DNA of 64,000 nucleotides. Origin: Craspedostauros australis. Lineage: Eukaryota > Bacillariophyta > Bacillariophyceae > Mastogloiales > Achnanthaceae. Positions 12,540 through 24,327 of this stretch are shown here, piece after piece. Position numbers and translations under genes: made by a program. The notes beneath the pieces are model-generated. The model saw nothing but the letters and a program-made list of their open reading frames with translations, did not search any database and was not told the origin of the DNA. Where the stretch lies: NCBI GenBank assembly GCA_026770025.1, contig JAMXDE010000008.1:310001-374000 (forward strand), in the 5' to 3' direction. Numbering within the stretch: the first letter of the stretch is position 1; the number at the start of each line of letters is the position of its first letter.

Positions 12540-15500
12540 TGAAGAATCTGCGTTGTGACCGCCAGTTGTCATGATCAGAGATTGTTCCATGGAAGCAATT
12601 GAAAGTACAACTGGCATTCATTACTGAATTCATTGTTGGGGGCAACACGCATCTTGCACACTCAACATTTGTCACTCTGCCTGGGAAACCATTGACCGCG
12701 CGAGATGTTTGTGCTCCCCGCACGCGCAACACTTGTGATGTTGACATCTGTCGAAGGACCACTTTCAATTTGCATTGTCCACGTCGCGTGCAATGATTGG
12801 TGCAAAAACAAGTCCATCCGGTCGAGGGTCGTGACATGTTGGTGAATCCTTCAGTCTCTCTTGGGTTATTCATCCAAGGACTGTCGGATGAAGGATCAGG
12901 CGCGTGCCGCCAGGATTGATCAGTGTTTGCAGATTGAAATGGTGGCGCTCAAGTATCAGATCGGTGTTGCCCCTGGCATCTGGCCTAGCACGAGTATCCA
13001 TTTGGTTTTCATTCTTTCCATGCTTTGTGACCGATGGCAAAGGTATGAGCTTGACGCTCGACTCGATTGCAGCGGACAATGATGATGGCGATAGTAGTAT
13101 TTAATGACATGAAAGTCACTGGATGATCCAAGTGTTGAGGGTTCACACACAGCAGTATAGCATGATGCATGCCTTGCAACAGAGATGAAGAACAACTCCA
13201 ATGCAATACGCACCACGTGGTGTCAGAGTCTGAGCCACGAATGCAATGTTCCCATACACGCACAATGCCATCACCAATGCACTTACCTGGTGCAGGGCAC
13301 CCCATCTTCTGCATGCTTTTCGCAATCCTCCCATCGACCCTCTTCTGGTGTCGCCTTGCCCATGTGAACAACTGGCCCGAAGAAGCGGCGTCTGCACGAG
13401 GCAACCGATCTTGGGACCAGCGTACTCCAACAACAATTGACCCCACATGACAGGGTATGTGATTAGTCATCTTCCCTCTTCCAATATCTTCTCTTCTATT
13501 CTTCCCATCGTCAGGCGTACCCCAACACGAAGCCTGCATTGGCCACAATCTTGGCATATGCCATCTGGGATCTGTGCGCATGGCCGGAGTAGTAAGGCAT
13601 AATATGGCCAAGGCCCAAGCTCCAACTACGTGGCAACTGACTTGTGTACGTCGCTGCTGCGTATTCTGGTGCATGCAGAGCCTGACAGGACACCTTCCAT
13701 GACTGTACCAAATGCTGATCGCTGGATGCACTAAAACACTGCCATCGGCGCGTGTGTAGAGGCAGAATCTTTGCCCAGTCGCCAACAGCCAAGCTCTCGC
13801 AACCTGGGCACATTCCATGCAGACATATAGATGCGGCGCATTGCTAGTCCCATGCATTGGTGCCTCCTCCTCATGCTCGTAGCCTGCATCACAACACATC
13901 TCACCTATTCTAGTTGTTCAATGCTGCCAACACGGATACCCTGGGCAGCCAACGCGCTCTCGTGGTATGATCGTTGCTCGTTGCATGTGACCGTCGCCGA
14001 GTTTCTGCCAAGTATTTGAACGGATTGACTGATGACAATCATGAGCCAAAAGAATCGATTCTGATGGTGCAGAGGCCATCAGCAATGAACCGCGACTGTG
14101 CTCATGGCATACCATTTCACTGTTGCCATTGCCCTCGTCATGGCACATTCGACGTGTTCCATTCTCCAATGATGCAGGTTGGGCATAAAGCCCGACGCAC
14201 AGACTCGCATCAGCAATCTGACCACCACACATATGCGAATGAGCTCGGTTGTGATGTGTTTTCCTCAACTCTCGTGTCGGTTGTACTGCATCTTCTTTTG
14301 GCTGTCTATCACTGTGGCGAACTCCTCGCACAATGGACACCACAGCTGGTGCTTGAGCTTTGTTCTCCTGATGAGGTGGGGTCAGAGTTTAATAGAGATG
14401 GAGGGATTCACGATGACTGCTGCGAGGATAGACTTGAACGGCAGTTGCAAATCTTGCCGTATTCGCTTGTAGGATGGCCAGTCAATCATGAGAGCCTTCA
14501 TTTCCGTTTGGTGCGCTTACATCAACTACCTTGGCCCCATGTGTTCATCCGCATCCTTGGGGGCATCGTCTGTGCTTTCTTTGTGGGCTACTGCCTGTAC
14601 TTTTCTTGTCCCCACTTCCGCTTCCACGTTCTTCATGATCTTTGCTTTCAGCTTATTAGCACAATGCTTTATTCACCTGATACATTTTCTGATTAGTCCG
14701 TCCTGGTATGTGCTGAAACGTCTTTTCCTCCAGACACATGATTATTGGCATAAGGGACACACTAGAGAACATCAGAGATTCGGTCTGGCCACCACCTGGC
14801 AATCATGTGACGCCAAGTTTAACTTGATCTACTTCCCAACTAAACCTGAAGTGACACCACCTTCAATGACCTCAAGATTCATCAATGGAATGTGGAATCG
14901 ACAGAGCCATGGAATGGTGATGAGTGACATGGACACAGGAGACGTCATCGCCACATCATGGGTCATCTCCACATCAGAACAAGATTGCAGAGGTGCAATG
15001 ACCAAGAGCTGTCCTTGAACGCAGCAACATGAGATACAACTCAATGAAGATAACATAGATTCAGAAGTCACTCTACCCAATCAGTGCCTTTGTTACACCA
15101 GCTCATTGCCATCTTCCTGAAAGACTTGATCTCTCTTGACGGATTCGTGTGATTTCGCTGTGTACAATAATGGGATAACACAGCTCCTCCGCAGGCTGTT
15201 CTGACTCTTGGAGGTGGACAGAGGTGTTCAAATGCTCTCACACATGTGTGTGGATGGTCTTGCTGGACTCGTGAACACAACCACAGATGACCCATCTGGA
15301 TCCTTCGAGATGGTACGTAACATTTTTGGAATTCACTCTGTGTTGATTGTTGTTGCTGAGCCAAGGCTGCTTCATCTGGAAGGAGAATAAGTTCAAAGAG
15401 GATAGGCTTGTTAGGCTTGGTGCTTTGAAGATGGTTCTGGACAAGGGGCAAATGAGGGAGGATTCGAATTCATCTTCCATGCTGCGACCATTGAGGTTGG

Positions 15501-16400
15501 GATCAGCAGGGAAGATGTGAGCTGATGCATCCTGGCAGTTCACATGGAAGACGGCATGACCAGGGGTCTGTGTGGAATGGAATAACACTGTCCCTGGTAG
15601 TTTATCATTGTGCACCTGGGACGGAAAGTTGTTGCACAAGTTGCTGTTCAAGGAAATCGCCTCCTTGGCAATGATAGGCGTCTGCATTCGTTCCCCGCGC
15701 AACCTTGTGGAAAATGCTACCGACATATGCTGATGAGCATCGCGGACAGTGCCGACGTTCTGATTGCCCATGGACCAATTTCAAAGGTTGTACATGGGGG
15801 AGAATCCAATTGGCAGTGAGCTCTTGTCATGGTCGCAAGGTCACAATCATGTTGGCTGTGGAGGATGGGACCCAGTTTGCTCAAATCCAGCCGACTTGGT
15901 GTTGCAAGGCAGTTCAAAGCCATTTCGATTGGCACTCCTTCCTTGTGGTTGTTGGAATCATGATGATATCACCAGTTGCAGGAGTATTAGACCTTGTTTT
16001 GACATCTGGTGTCCTGAGCGAATATTGTGCATGGCACGGGCCACTGCTGTAAAAATGGTGGCAGGATGAGGAGGTGTGGCTGCAAGGAACCTTGCACAAT
16101 GCCTCCTGCCTCCTCTTCTTGTTCCCGTTCCGCTGCTGCTGGAGTTGGCACGCCCTCTGTTGCGGATCGAATTGGTACTGCTGATCCTGATGTAATTAAG
16201 GATCCTGGTGCAGCCAAAGATATCAGGATTTGTACCAACAAAGGCACACAGTTCTTGCTGGAACCTGTCTTCTGTTGACACCAATGGCACAATAGCCAGC
16301 AACTCTCTCCAGTTTTGTACAGACTGCACAAAAGGGTGCATGGTTGATGTCTTGGCGTGCTCTTCACAACAGGAGTAGATGAGATGATGCTGCTACTGCT
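12540..16400 (-). pseudogene. Element 2 broken coding region, 3' part
   Basis: Read on the minus strand, successive blocks look coding but are joined only across stops and frame changes. Near 16300 is NWRELLAIVPLV; near 15750 FSTRLRGERMQTP; near 14480 IDWPSYKRIRQDL; near 14350 a C-x2-C block (LWCPLCEEFATV); and near 13830 a second one (YVCMECAQVARAW). A frame from 14343 to 13009 is broken by a single stop at 13918-13920. The Cys pairs suggest zinc binding. The family is not recognised. The upstream part continues beyond the copia insertion, at 24328 and above, in the same frame through a poly-Ser tract. It is probably the mobility gene of element 2, now inactive, although some breaks might be introns. 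Confidence 0.45.
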
Positions 16401-17191
16401 TGTTGGCAAGTTCCGCTCTCGGTAACCTACGATCGTGGAAGATGGTATTGGTTGATAGTCGTTCGTTTGCTATTTCATTACGTTGGCACTCCGATACTCT
16501 CGGTGTCCGTTCGTTCTCTTGCCCGATGCTCTCGGCGCTTCAATCTGTTTCGTAGATTCGGTCTCCGACTATGAGTCGGTACGCGAGATCCTCTCTCGCT
16601 CCTCTCTGTATTCTCTCTCTCTCTCTCAACATCGTGTGCTCGTGCTACACGATGCTTCGTGTTCGATGCGTACTCCGCATTCGACACTCTGTTCATTCAG
16701 TACTGGCTTCTACTCCATGAGTACTTACCATTTGAAGTTCACCTTCAGTATCCATGATCTTCATGGGTCATCGTATCTTCGCCTCCTGCTCTGACTTGGA
16801 GACAGCTGTCGACGTGGTGACATGTTGACATCCTGTCGACGTCAGTAGGCGTCCTTCTGCTCTCCAGATGTCACGTTCCATTGGTGATGCAGTAGTCTGT
16901 CAGATGATATCGTCATCTGAGGTTTAGTTGGGAAGTACCTCGAGATTCTCTTGGTACCATTGATGCATGGACGGACGATTTTCTGATTCTTCCAGAAATC
17001 GTTATTTGCAAATTTCCTCCAGAAATCTTGCCCCTTTTTGTGTGTTCCATTTCCCCTGTAATTCTGACGAATCACAGCATACTATCGACACGAGTATAGT
17101 TATACCGTCCAAGTGCGTATGAGAGAATAGCGGGTGAACGATGCACATATACACGTACATCTTGATATATACTCACATGTACATCTCGACA
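16401..17191 (-). repeat. Copia 3' LTR (minus orientation)
   Basis: Partner of 23537-24327. It contains an internal TC repeat near 16613 and a CTGTCGACGT-type inverted motif near 16805-16845. Confidence 0.93.
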
Positions 17192-17199
17192 CCCTTCCT
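17192..17199 (-). promoter_or_regulatory. Copia polypurine tract candidate
   Basis: In element orientation the purine run AGGAAGGG directly abuts the 3' LTR, where plus-strand DNA synthesis is primed in LTR retroelements. Confidence 0.55.
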
Positions 17200-17211
17200 G
17201 TGTGCATTCGG

Positions 17212-20200
17212 TCATTCGAATGTTCTCGATGTGTCAAGGTACGACTTCTCATGTTCACGTTGCAAGTCGGCCTTGATGTTCTTGGTGAATCCGTCGCTTG
17301 TGTTCTGCTCGGATTTGACGAAAATGATTTCGATGGTTTTGTTGATTACCATGTTCCTCACGTAGTGATGGCGCACGTCGATGTGCCGCGATCGTTGGGA
17401 TGTTGATGGGTTCTTGGCGATGAAGATCGCCCCGATGTTGTCCACGCGGACCTTGATCGGTGTCTTCACTGGGACGCCCACACTTTCGAGTAGCTGCATG
17501 ACGAAGAAGATCTCCTTTGCCGCTTCGGAAAGGGCAACGTATTCTGCTTCGGATGAGCTGAGTGTGACGGCCTTCTGTGCCTTGGATCGCCAAAGGATTG
17601 GTACCTTGCACAGGTATAGGATGAATCCCCCTACGCTGATTCTTGTATTCTTGTCTCCTGCATATTCGCTATCGCAGAAGAGCTCCATGTCCCAGCCGTC
17701 GTCATCTGGACGCGCTGGATGGATCTTCAATCCATAGTCCTTTGTATCGATCACATACTTGATGATCCGATACATCTCCTTCATTGCAGCCTTGGTGGGC
17801 CCGATCAATACCTTGGAGAGTTCCCTCACAGGGTTCGCGATATCTGGTCGCGAGTGCTTGATGAGGAAGAGTAGCATACCGACGCCTCGGCGGTATTCGG
17901 CATGTTCTTCCGGTCCGACCTTCTGCAGTCCGTTATCTTCGGATGGTCGTACGATGATTTGACCCGGGGTTCCCGGTGTCCCATAACGTTGCATCTTCTC
18001 AACTTTGGCTCCGAATTCCTCGATGAGGTGTCGGATGAGATGTGGTTGACGCAATGTCGCTCTAGTCTTGTCATGGTTCAATTCGATGTTGCAGCTGAGG
18101 TAGTCTCCGAGTCCGCGCTCGATTGTCACCTTGAATTTGCTGCCTTGGATGTCCTTCAGGAATGTCTCCAGTGCCTTGGAGTCTCCGCAACAGAAGCAAT
18201 CGTCCACGTAGATGGCCACGATCATGCTTCCTTCGTTCGTCTTCCTGTAGAACAGGCACGGGTCTGCTGCGCTCTGTTCGAAGTTGATATTCTTGAGGGT
18301 CGATACCAACATCTTGAACCATTGCCTGGCGCTCTGCACAAGTCCGTAGATTGGCTTGTGTAGGGTCAGGGCTTCGTCTGGTTGATGATCCATCCCATTG
18401 GGACAGTTCATGTAGATCTCCTCATCGAGGTCTCCATGTAGGAATGCCGTTACGACATCGACGAGTGCGCAGTCCATCTTCTTGATTAGCATGATCACCA
18501 TCATGACCCGATAGGTCACGTCATGGATGACGGGTGAGTAATGCTCTTGGAAGTCTACTCCTGCAACTTGTGAATAGCCACATGCAACGAGCCGTGCTCG
18601 ATGTGTGCCGTCACGCTTCAGCTTGAAGACCCATTTGCACTTGCAGCATCTGCGGCCGCGTGGGATGGCGTCTCGTTTGATCTTGCTATACACCTTGCGT
18701 GTATCCATGGAGTCGAACTCCTTCTTGATGGCTGCTCGATATCCCTTCCGATGGATAGGATCTGGGTGATTGAAGGCTCCGTCGAACGTTGTAGGTTCGA
18801 TGTGCTTCTCTGGTTCCTTGTTCTCGTCCTGCATCGACAATCCGATGTCGATCGCTGGTGATTCGGTAATGATTGCATTCATTCCGTATAGTCCTGTTGT
18901 GCTATGATGAGTGATCTCGATCTCTTCATTTTCGTCTTCGATTTCTTCATCATCTGTAGTTTCGTTGTTGGAATCGTCGATCATCTCGTCGCTGAGTTCG
19001 TCACTCGCCTCACTGGATGATGGATCGCTCTCATAGCCTTCTTCCTTTCGACCTCGTTCGTTGAAGTCTTCGAGCTCGCGCAGAGCTCTGGGAATACTCT
19101 TCCCTGTGGTTGGCTTGGGATTAGCTTCTCCCTTCCTGCCTCGTGCTTCGTGACGTCGGATCCTCTCCTTTCTAGCTATGTCACGCTTGTTTGGTTTACT
19201 CGGTGGAGATCTAGATGGTGTGTCATGTGTAGACCTTGCTGGTGTGTTCGGAGGAGTGACACCTGTCTCGTCATCGGCTTCGTCGCCGGAGGGTAGGATT
19301 TCGTCATCCTCATGATTGGATTCGCTCCGATCTTCCTCGTCATTCTGGATTAGTTGAGTCACTACTCCGTCGTCCTCATTATCCTCGTCATCACTGTCTG
19401 ATAGAATGTAGTACCTGTTGCTGTCAGCGAAAGATACTCTCTTCGCTTCCGATGTTTGACGCGTTGCCGTCCTTGGCGTTGCTCCCTTTCGTCCGATGGT
19501 TGTGAAGCCGTCTGCGTCCGTTGTTCCTGTTTCGTTGGATATGTTCGGTGCTGGTGCCCAACCACGGAACTGTCCGTATGATTGGTTGAGCCACTTGATG
19601 TCGCGTGAACAGATGAGTGACTTGGTCGATGGTCTGTACATGTTGTAGACCCCTGATGCATGTTGGTGTGCATATCCGATGAACACCATCTCTTCTCCTC
19701 TGTTCTTGAGTTTCGCGGTAATCCCGCCGTAGGTAGTCTTCACAACACCCACCTCTCCAAATGTGCGGAGCGCGTCCGCATATGGTGGATCGTTGCCGAA
19801 GAATTGTCGATGTGGTGACTTTCTCTGGTTCTTCGCTACGGTGATGTTGGCGATGGCGGTGGCAGTGCTAGCAGCTGCTGCCCACAGGCCATGCCTATAC
19901 TCTTCATCGAGCTGTGCTCCGTTGAGCATGGAGCGAATCTTGGTGTAGAGGTACGCGAACTTGCGTTCCACTCTTCCGTTCTGTTGCGGCGTGTTCGATG
20001 CCGTGTATTCGAATTTCACGTTGAGTCCTGCATCGATGAGAATATCCTCCGTGGATTTGTTCTCTCCGCTGTTGTCACCTCGGAAGATGATCTGTTGGTC
20101 ACCAGTCTGTGACTTGATCGTCTGGATGAATCGTTTGATGTATCCTGGTTGATCACTCTTGTTCTTGAGAAAGAAACTCCAGCAGTGATCCGTGCAGTCG

Positions 20201-23200
20201 TCCACGATCAGGGTCCAGTAGCGTTTATCTCCGAAGCTTATGTGTTTAGTGTAACTAATGTCAATGAAGAACCGTTCGCCGCGGCGAGTAGCTCTTGGAA
20301 TAGTTGCCTTCGGAATATTCTTCACTCTTGCGTTCGCGACCGCGCAGTCACGACACACCGGCATCTCGCCGATGATTTTCCATCCGTATTGAGCGGCCGT
20401 CCGCTTCATGGTCTCGAGTGGCGCGTGGCCGAGCATTCGGTGCAAGTTCACCGCGCTGATCTCCTTGGATGGATTCTTGACGATGGCTGTGCAAGCCTTG
20501 TCGTCGTCTGTTGGCATGATGGGATGCATCTGCACTCCCGTGATGAATCCGTTGGATGTGGGGAAGACTCGATCGAACACGATCTTCGTTCCGGATCCGT
20601 TGATGATGTCCATCAGAATGCCGTTGTTACCAAGCTGGTAACCGTTGTACAGAGCCTTGTTCGTGGAGAAAAGGTTCACCGCCATCTTGGGTGTGTACTT
20701 CACATCATCGAGCCGGATGACGTGGCCAGTGTTGTCTCGCTGTTTGACTTTCAAGCGAATGGATCCCATCTTGGGAGAGTCCAGCTTCGTGCTGTCTCCC
20801 ACTTGGACGAAGGACTTGATGTGCCGCACGTTGAAGAGAGCGGCGTCCGAGTTGACGATGTGACACGAAGCTCCGCTATCGGCGAGCCAGGTGTCTTTGT
20901 TGACCTTGTCCTTGTACTTGGTGCTCAGTTCGTGGAGTTGCTCCACAGCTGCCGCAGCTATCTCGTCGTCGAAGCTGCCGTCGTCGTTGTCTTCGTGGAC
21001 TCCATCTTCGTTGTATGGATGATGATGGTCTCCGTCATCCATGTCGTCGGGTAGTTGCGCGTAGTCCGATGGAATCGTAGTGTTCCGATGAGATCCTGTG
21101 GCTGGATCGTATGGGTAGACGCGTGATCGCTCTCGCAAGAGCACGCGCATGCATCCTCCAAGGATGTAATGCAGATCCGTATCTGGGATCGTTTCCGAGT
21201 CGTTCCCTTCCAGTATGCGGTTGACGATGATTGCATTGGCGAGGATCTCTTCGATTGAGTCGAAGTGCTCGGATAGGATGGATCCCATCATGTTCACCCA
21301 TATTGGCATGAGTGCTCCTCGTGTCGTTCCTGGGAATACTCGCATTCCCGCTTCCATCACGGCGTCAAAGATGAGCTGCTTTTGGATTATCAATGCTGTT
21401 GCTGTTGCATTCGGGATGGTGCTGTGACGGAGGAGGTAGTCGACGCTATTGGGATTCTCAATATCCGGGAAGTCGATATTCGATGGATAGACGACACGCT
21501 CGTTTGGATTGAAGCTGTCGTCTGGATGATTGCCGTCCTCGGATTCGTCGCTGTCATCCTCGTCGAAGATGCCCGATCTGTTGTTCCCCGCCGCTGGAGG
21601 AGGCGGCGCCGCGGCGCGGCGCGTTTCGCCTTGATTGATGAAGGTTCCCGTTCTCTCGTATCTCCCAGCTTGAGGAGGAGGCAACTCGTCACGGTTCGCC
21701 TCGTCGTCTTCATCTGCGCCGTCCTCGTCGGCGTCGTCGTCGTCGTCATCGCTCATGGCCTCTTCGATGTCGCTATCGTTGGCCTCGTCCATCTCAGCTT
21801 CGTCGCCGTATGAACCGATCAGGTCGTGCGCGTTGAAGCAGCATTCGTAGCTCACTTCGCGTCTTGGATCCACCTCGTGGATGATTGGCTCCTCACTGAG
21901 CCACTCCGGGATGATCTCATCATCCTGCACTTCGTCGTCACGCCCGACGTATTCGAAGTTATCGAAGAAGGAGTCTTCGATGTAGTCGTCGGACACCAAC
22001 ATGCAGAGCGGCATGTCCTTTGCAGAGAGTACCATCTCGTGCCCGCTCTTGTCGTGTCCTTCCGTAGCCGCGTTGGCTTGTTCGTTGTTCTTCTTCTCGT
22101 TGAACTTCTTCTTTCGGCACTCCGCCTCACGATGTCCGAAGATGCCACAGTAGTTGCACTTGCCCTTGAAGCCGCTTCCCTTGTTGCGCTTTCCGTTCAT
22201 CTTGTTGTTGTTGTTGTTGTTTTTCTTGTTGTTCGGTTTCTTGCGTTCTGGGCAATCGGCGGATCTATGGCCATACACGCCACAGTTGTGGCAAGTACCC
22301 TTGAAGTTACCGGTGCTTGTGAAGCCGGTGTCGTTGCTCTTCGTGTTGCTGTCTTGGAAGTCGTCGACGTATGCCTTGCCTCCTCTGTGGGTGGCGTATG
22401 CAGTACGGAGTACTCCTCTGATCGCGTTGATGGTAACCAGTTCCGGATTGAACGTGAGTTGGTGTTGGAAGTTCACGACGTGGGTTTTGTATTCCACGCT
22501 CACCGTGCTGAGGATCTGCATGATCATTTCCTCGTCTGTAATCTCGTACTTGACATCGTGGAGACGCGATCGTAGACTCTCGAGTTGCGTGATGTAGATG
22601 TCGGGGTCCGTGTCTCTCTTCATCTTTTCGTTGTTGAATTGGCGCTTGAGTTTGATCTTCGTTACTGCGTCGGATGGTCGGAACTTCTCCGCGAGAACGT
22701 TCCACGCTCCGTGTGCGTCTCCTTCGGGGTAGTCGACGGAGATGCATTGGTTGATGTACTGGATGGCTTGCTTGCCCTTTCCTTTTTCTGCATCCATCAT
22801 GAGGATCAGATCGCTGAAGCAATCGCATCCCAGCTCGTAGATCTCCTCCATCGCTTCCTTGTCTTCATCGGCGGCTGCCGCGATCTCGCTCACTGTTGGC
22901 ACCTTGGTCTTGCCCAACATCACGTCTCTCGTCTTCTGTGCACGAGCGTATGCCTTCGCTTGGGACTCCCATGCGCTGTAGTCTTCCTGTTCACCGCTGA
23001 ACATCGGCGCCTTGATGCGTCGCTTGTTCACGTTGGCTGATGTCGCCATGTTGATTCGTTGTTTCGTCGTTGGTGCGCTCGCGCCCTTGATTTCCGTCTG
23101 TTTCTGTGTTGTCGATTCTTCGATTTTCGCCTGTTGTTGCGCGGAGATTGTTTTCGTCACAAATTCTCCTCCTGGTGGTGTCTCACTTTTCCCACCCTGT

Positions 23201-23454
23201 TTGGCTGTGCGAATGCTCTTCGTCACACCAGTCTCCTCTTGCTTGATCGCCTTGAGAATCCTCTTCTCCTTACGATGTAGTCTTGCAGACCGTTCTTCTT
23301 CGGTCTCGTCGATCGCGCTTGCGTCTGCGCTTGATAGGACAGTAGCCGCGGCTGCTTCCTTCTCTTCTCGTGGTGGAGTCTCACTCGCACCTTCTTCTCT
23401 CTTGATAGTCGGATTGGACAGAGGGATGTCTTTCAATTCCTCTTCCTCGCTCAT
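17212..23454 (-). CDS. Copia Gag-Pol polyprotein
   Basis: One frame of 2080 residues covers Gag and Pol, which drive reverse transcription and integration of the element. Residue positions are approximate. Gag lies at about 130-340. Two CCHC zinc knuckles follow near 386 (CHNCGVYGHRSADC) and 430 (CNYCGIFGHREAEC). An acidic linker leads to the protease (WLADSGASC, near 854), then a GAG-pre-integrase zinc motif near 1000. Integrase has Asp in FIDISY near 1066, Asp in RGDNSGEN near 1124 and Glu in NGRVERK near 1160, a DD35E layout. After another acidic linker comes reverse transcriptase with YVDD near 1748. RNase H ends the protein (CDSEYAG, SSSEAEY, KVRVDN, HIDVRHHYV). All catalytic motifs are intact and no frameshift separates Gag from Pol. 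The start Met heads an acidic N-terminus 83 bases inside the 5' LTR. Confidence 0.96.
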   Translation of the reverse strand: MSEEEELKDIPLSNPTIKREEGASETPPREEKEAAAATVLSSADASAIDETEEERSARLHRKEKRILKAIKQEETGVTKSIRTAKQGGKSETPPGGEFVTKTISAQQQAKIEESTTQKQTEIKGASAPTTKQRINMATSANVNKRRIKAPMFSGEQEDYSAWESQAKAYARAQKTRDVMLGKTKVPTVSEIAAAADEDKEAMEEIYELGCDCFSDLILMMDAEKGKGKQAIQYINQCISVDYPEGDAHGAWNVLAEKFRPSDAVTKIKLKRQFNNEKMKRDTDPDIYITQLESLRSRLHDVKYEITDEEMIMQILSTVSVEYKTHVVNFQHQLTFNPELVTINAIRGVLRTAYATHRGGKAYVDDFQDSNTKSNDTGFTSTGNFKGTCHNCGVYGHRSADCPERKKPNNKKNNNNNNKMNGKRNKGSGFKGKCNYCGIFGHREAECRKKKFNEKKNNEQANAATEGHDKSGHEMVLSAKDMPLCMLVSDDYIEDSFFDNFEYVGRDDEVQDDEIIPEWLSEEPIIHEVDPRREVSYECCFNAHDLIGSYGDEAEMDEANDSDIEEAMSDDDDDDADEDGADEDDEANRDELPPPQAGRYERTGTFINQGETRRAAAPPPPAAGNNRSGIFDEDDSDESEDGNHPDDSFNPNERVVYPSNIDFPDIENPNSVDYLLRHSTIPNATATALIIQKQLIFDAVMEAGMRVFPGTTRGALMPIWVNMMGSILSEHFDSIEEILANAIIVNRILEGNDSETIPDTDLHYILGGCMRVLLRERSRVYPYDPATGSHRNTTIPSDYAQLPDDMDDGDHHHPYNEDGVHEDNDDGSFDDEIAAAAVEQLHELSTKYKDKVNKDTWLADSGASCHIVNSDAALFNVRHIKSFVQVGDSTKLDSPKMGSIRLKVKQRDNTGHVIRLDDVKYTPKMAVNLFSTNKALYNGYQLGNNGILMDIINGSGTKIVFDRVFPTSNGFITGVQMHPIMPTDDDKACTAIVKNPSKEISAVNLHRMLGHAPLETMKRTAAQYGWKIIGEMPVCRDCAVANARVKNIPKATIPRATRRGERFFIDISYTKHISFGDKRYWTLIVDDCTDHCWSFFLKNKSDQPGYIKRFIQTIKSQTGDQQIIFRGDNSGENKSTEDILIDAGLNVKFEYTASNTPQQNGRVERKFAYLYTKIRSMLNGAQLDEEYRHGLWAAAASTATAIANITVAKNQRKSPHRQFFGNDPPYADALRTFGEVGVVKTTYGGITAKLKNRGEEMVFIGYAHQHASGVYNMYRPSTKSLICSRDIKWLNQSYGQFRGWAPAPNISNETGTTDADGFTTIGRKGATPRTATRQTSEAKRVSFADSNRYYILSDSDDEDNEDDGVVTQLIQNDEEDRSESNHEDDEILPSGDEADDETGVTPPNTPARSTHDTPSRSPPSKPNKRDIARKERIRRHEARGRKGEANPKPTTGKSIPRALRELEDFNERGRKEEGYESDPSSSEASDELSDEMIDDSNNETTDDEEIEDENEEIEITHHSTTGLYGMNAIITESPAIDIGLSMQDENKEPEKHIEPTTFDGAFNHPDPIHRKGYRAAIKKEFDSMDTRKVYSKIKRDAIPRGRRCCKCKWVFKLKRDGTHRARLVACGYSQVAGVDFQEHYSPVIHDVTYRVMMVIMLIKKMDCALVDVVTAFLHGDLDEEIYMNCPNGMDHQPDEALTLHKPIYGLVQSARQWFKMLVSTLKNINFEQSAADPCLFYRKTNEGSMIVAIYVDDCFCCGDSKALETFLKDIQGSKFKVTIERGLGDYLSCNIELNHDKTRATLRQPHLIRHLIEEFGAKVEKMQRYGTPGTPGQIIVRPSEDNGLQKVGPEEHAEYRRGVGMLLFLIKHSRPDIANPVRELSKVLIGPTKAAMKEMYRIIKYVIDTKDYGLKIHPARPDDDGWDMELFCDSEYAGDKNTRISVGGFILYLCKVPILWRSKAQKAVTLSSSEAEYVALSEAAKEIFFVMQLLESVGVPVKTPIKVRVDNIGAIFIAKNPSTSQRSRHIDVRHHYVRNMVINKTIEIIFVKSEQNTSDGFTKNIKADLQREHEKSYLDTSRTFE

Positions 23455-23536
23455 TCAGCCTGCTGCTCTTGAATGATGTTCGTCTTCCTCGCACGATACG
23501 ATTCGCGGGCTCGCCCTGATCTATCGTTTATAAACG

Positions 23537-24327
23537 TGTTGGCAAGTTCCGCTCTCGGTAACCTACGATCGTGGAAGATGGTATTGGTTGATAGTCGTTC
23601 GTTTGCTATTTCATTACGTTGGCACTCCGATACTCTCGGTGTCCGTTCGTTCTCTTGCCCGATGCTCTCGGCGCTTCAATCTGTTTCGTAGATTCGGTCT
23701 CCGACTATGAGTCGGTACGCGAGATCCTCTCTCGCTCCTCTCTGTATTCTCTCTCTCTCTCTCAACATCGTGTGCTCGTGCTACACGATGCTTCGTGTTC
23801 GATGCGTACTCCGCATTCGACACTCTGTTCATTCAGTACTGGCTTCTACTCCATGAGTACTTACCATTTGAAGTTCACCTTCAGTATCCATGATCTTCAT
23901 GGGTCATCGTATCTTCGCCTCCTGCTCTGACTTGGAGACAGCTGTCGACGTGGTGACATGTTGACATCCTGTCGACGTCAGTAGGCGTCCTTCTGCTCTC
24001 CAGATGTCACGTTCCATTGGTGATGCAGTAGTCTGTCAGATGATATCGTCATCTGAGGTTTAGTTGGGAAGTACCTCGAGATTCTCTTGGTACCATTGAT
24101 GCATGGACGGACGATTTTCTGATTCTTCCAGAAATCGTTATTTGCAAATTTCCTCCAGAAATCTTGCCCCTTTTTGTGTGTTCCATTTCCCCTGTAATTC
24201 TGACGAATCACAGCATACTATCGACACGAGTATAGTTATACCGTCCAAGTGCGTATGAGAGAATAGCGGGTGAACGATGCACATATACACGTACATCTTG
24301 ATATATACTCACATGTACATCTCGACA
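23537..24327 (-). repeat. Copia 5' LTR (minus orientation)
   Basis: 791 bases with the same sequence as 16401-17191, offset 7136. In element orientation it starts TGTCGAGATG and ends GCCAACA. It should contain the promoter. The bases just inside it form a CGTTTATAAACG palindrome; I cannot match a primer-binding site to a specific tRNA. Confidence 0.93.

Larger units (their letters stand above)
16401..24327 (-). mobile_element. Intact Ty1/copia LTR retrotransposon
   Basis: The 7.93-kb element is on the minus strand, with 791-base LTRs at both ends and one uninterrupted 2080-residue polyprotein. The LTRs begin TG and end CA. The flanks share ACTGCT (16395-16400 and 24328-24333); copia normally duplicates 5 bases, so one base is probably chance. 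The LTRs agree at every place I compared, including identical translated frames, which points to a recent insertion. Protease, integrase, reverse transcriptase and RNase H follow in the copia order. Confidence 0.95.

Noticed and set aside
16483-16794. Short frames in each LTR (also at 23619-23930)
   Set aside because: Identical in both LTRs, no ATG start on the plus strand, and the LTRs are regulatory repeats.
20149-21054. 301-codon plus-strand frame inside the copia element
   Set aside because: Antisense to the Gag-Pol frame, which has all the expected motifs.
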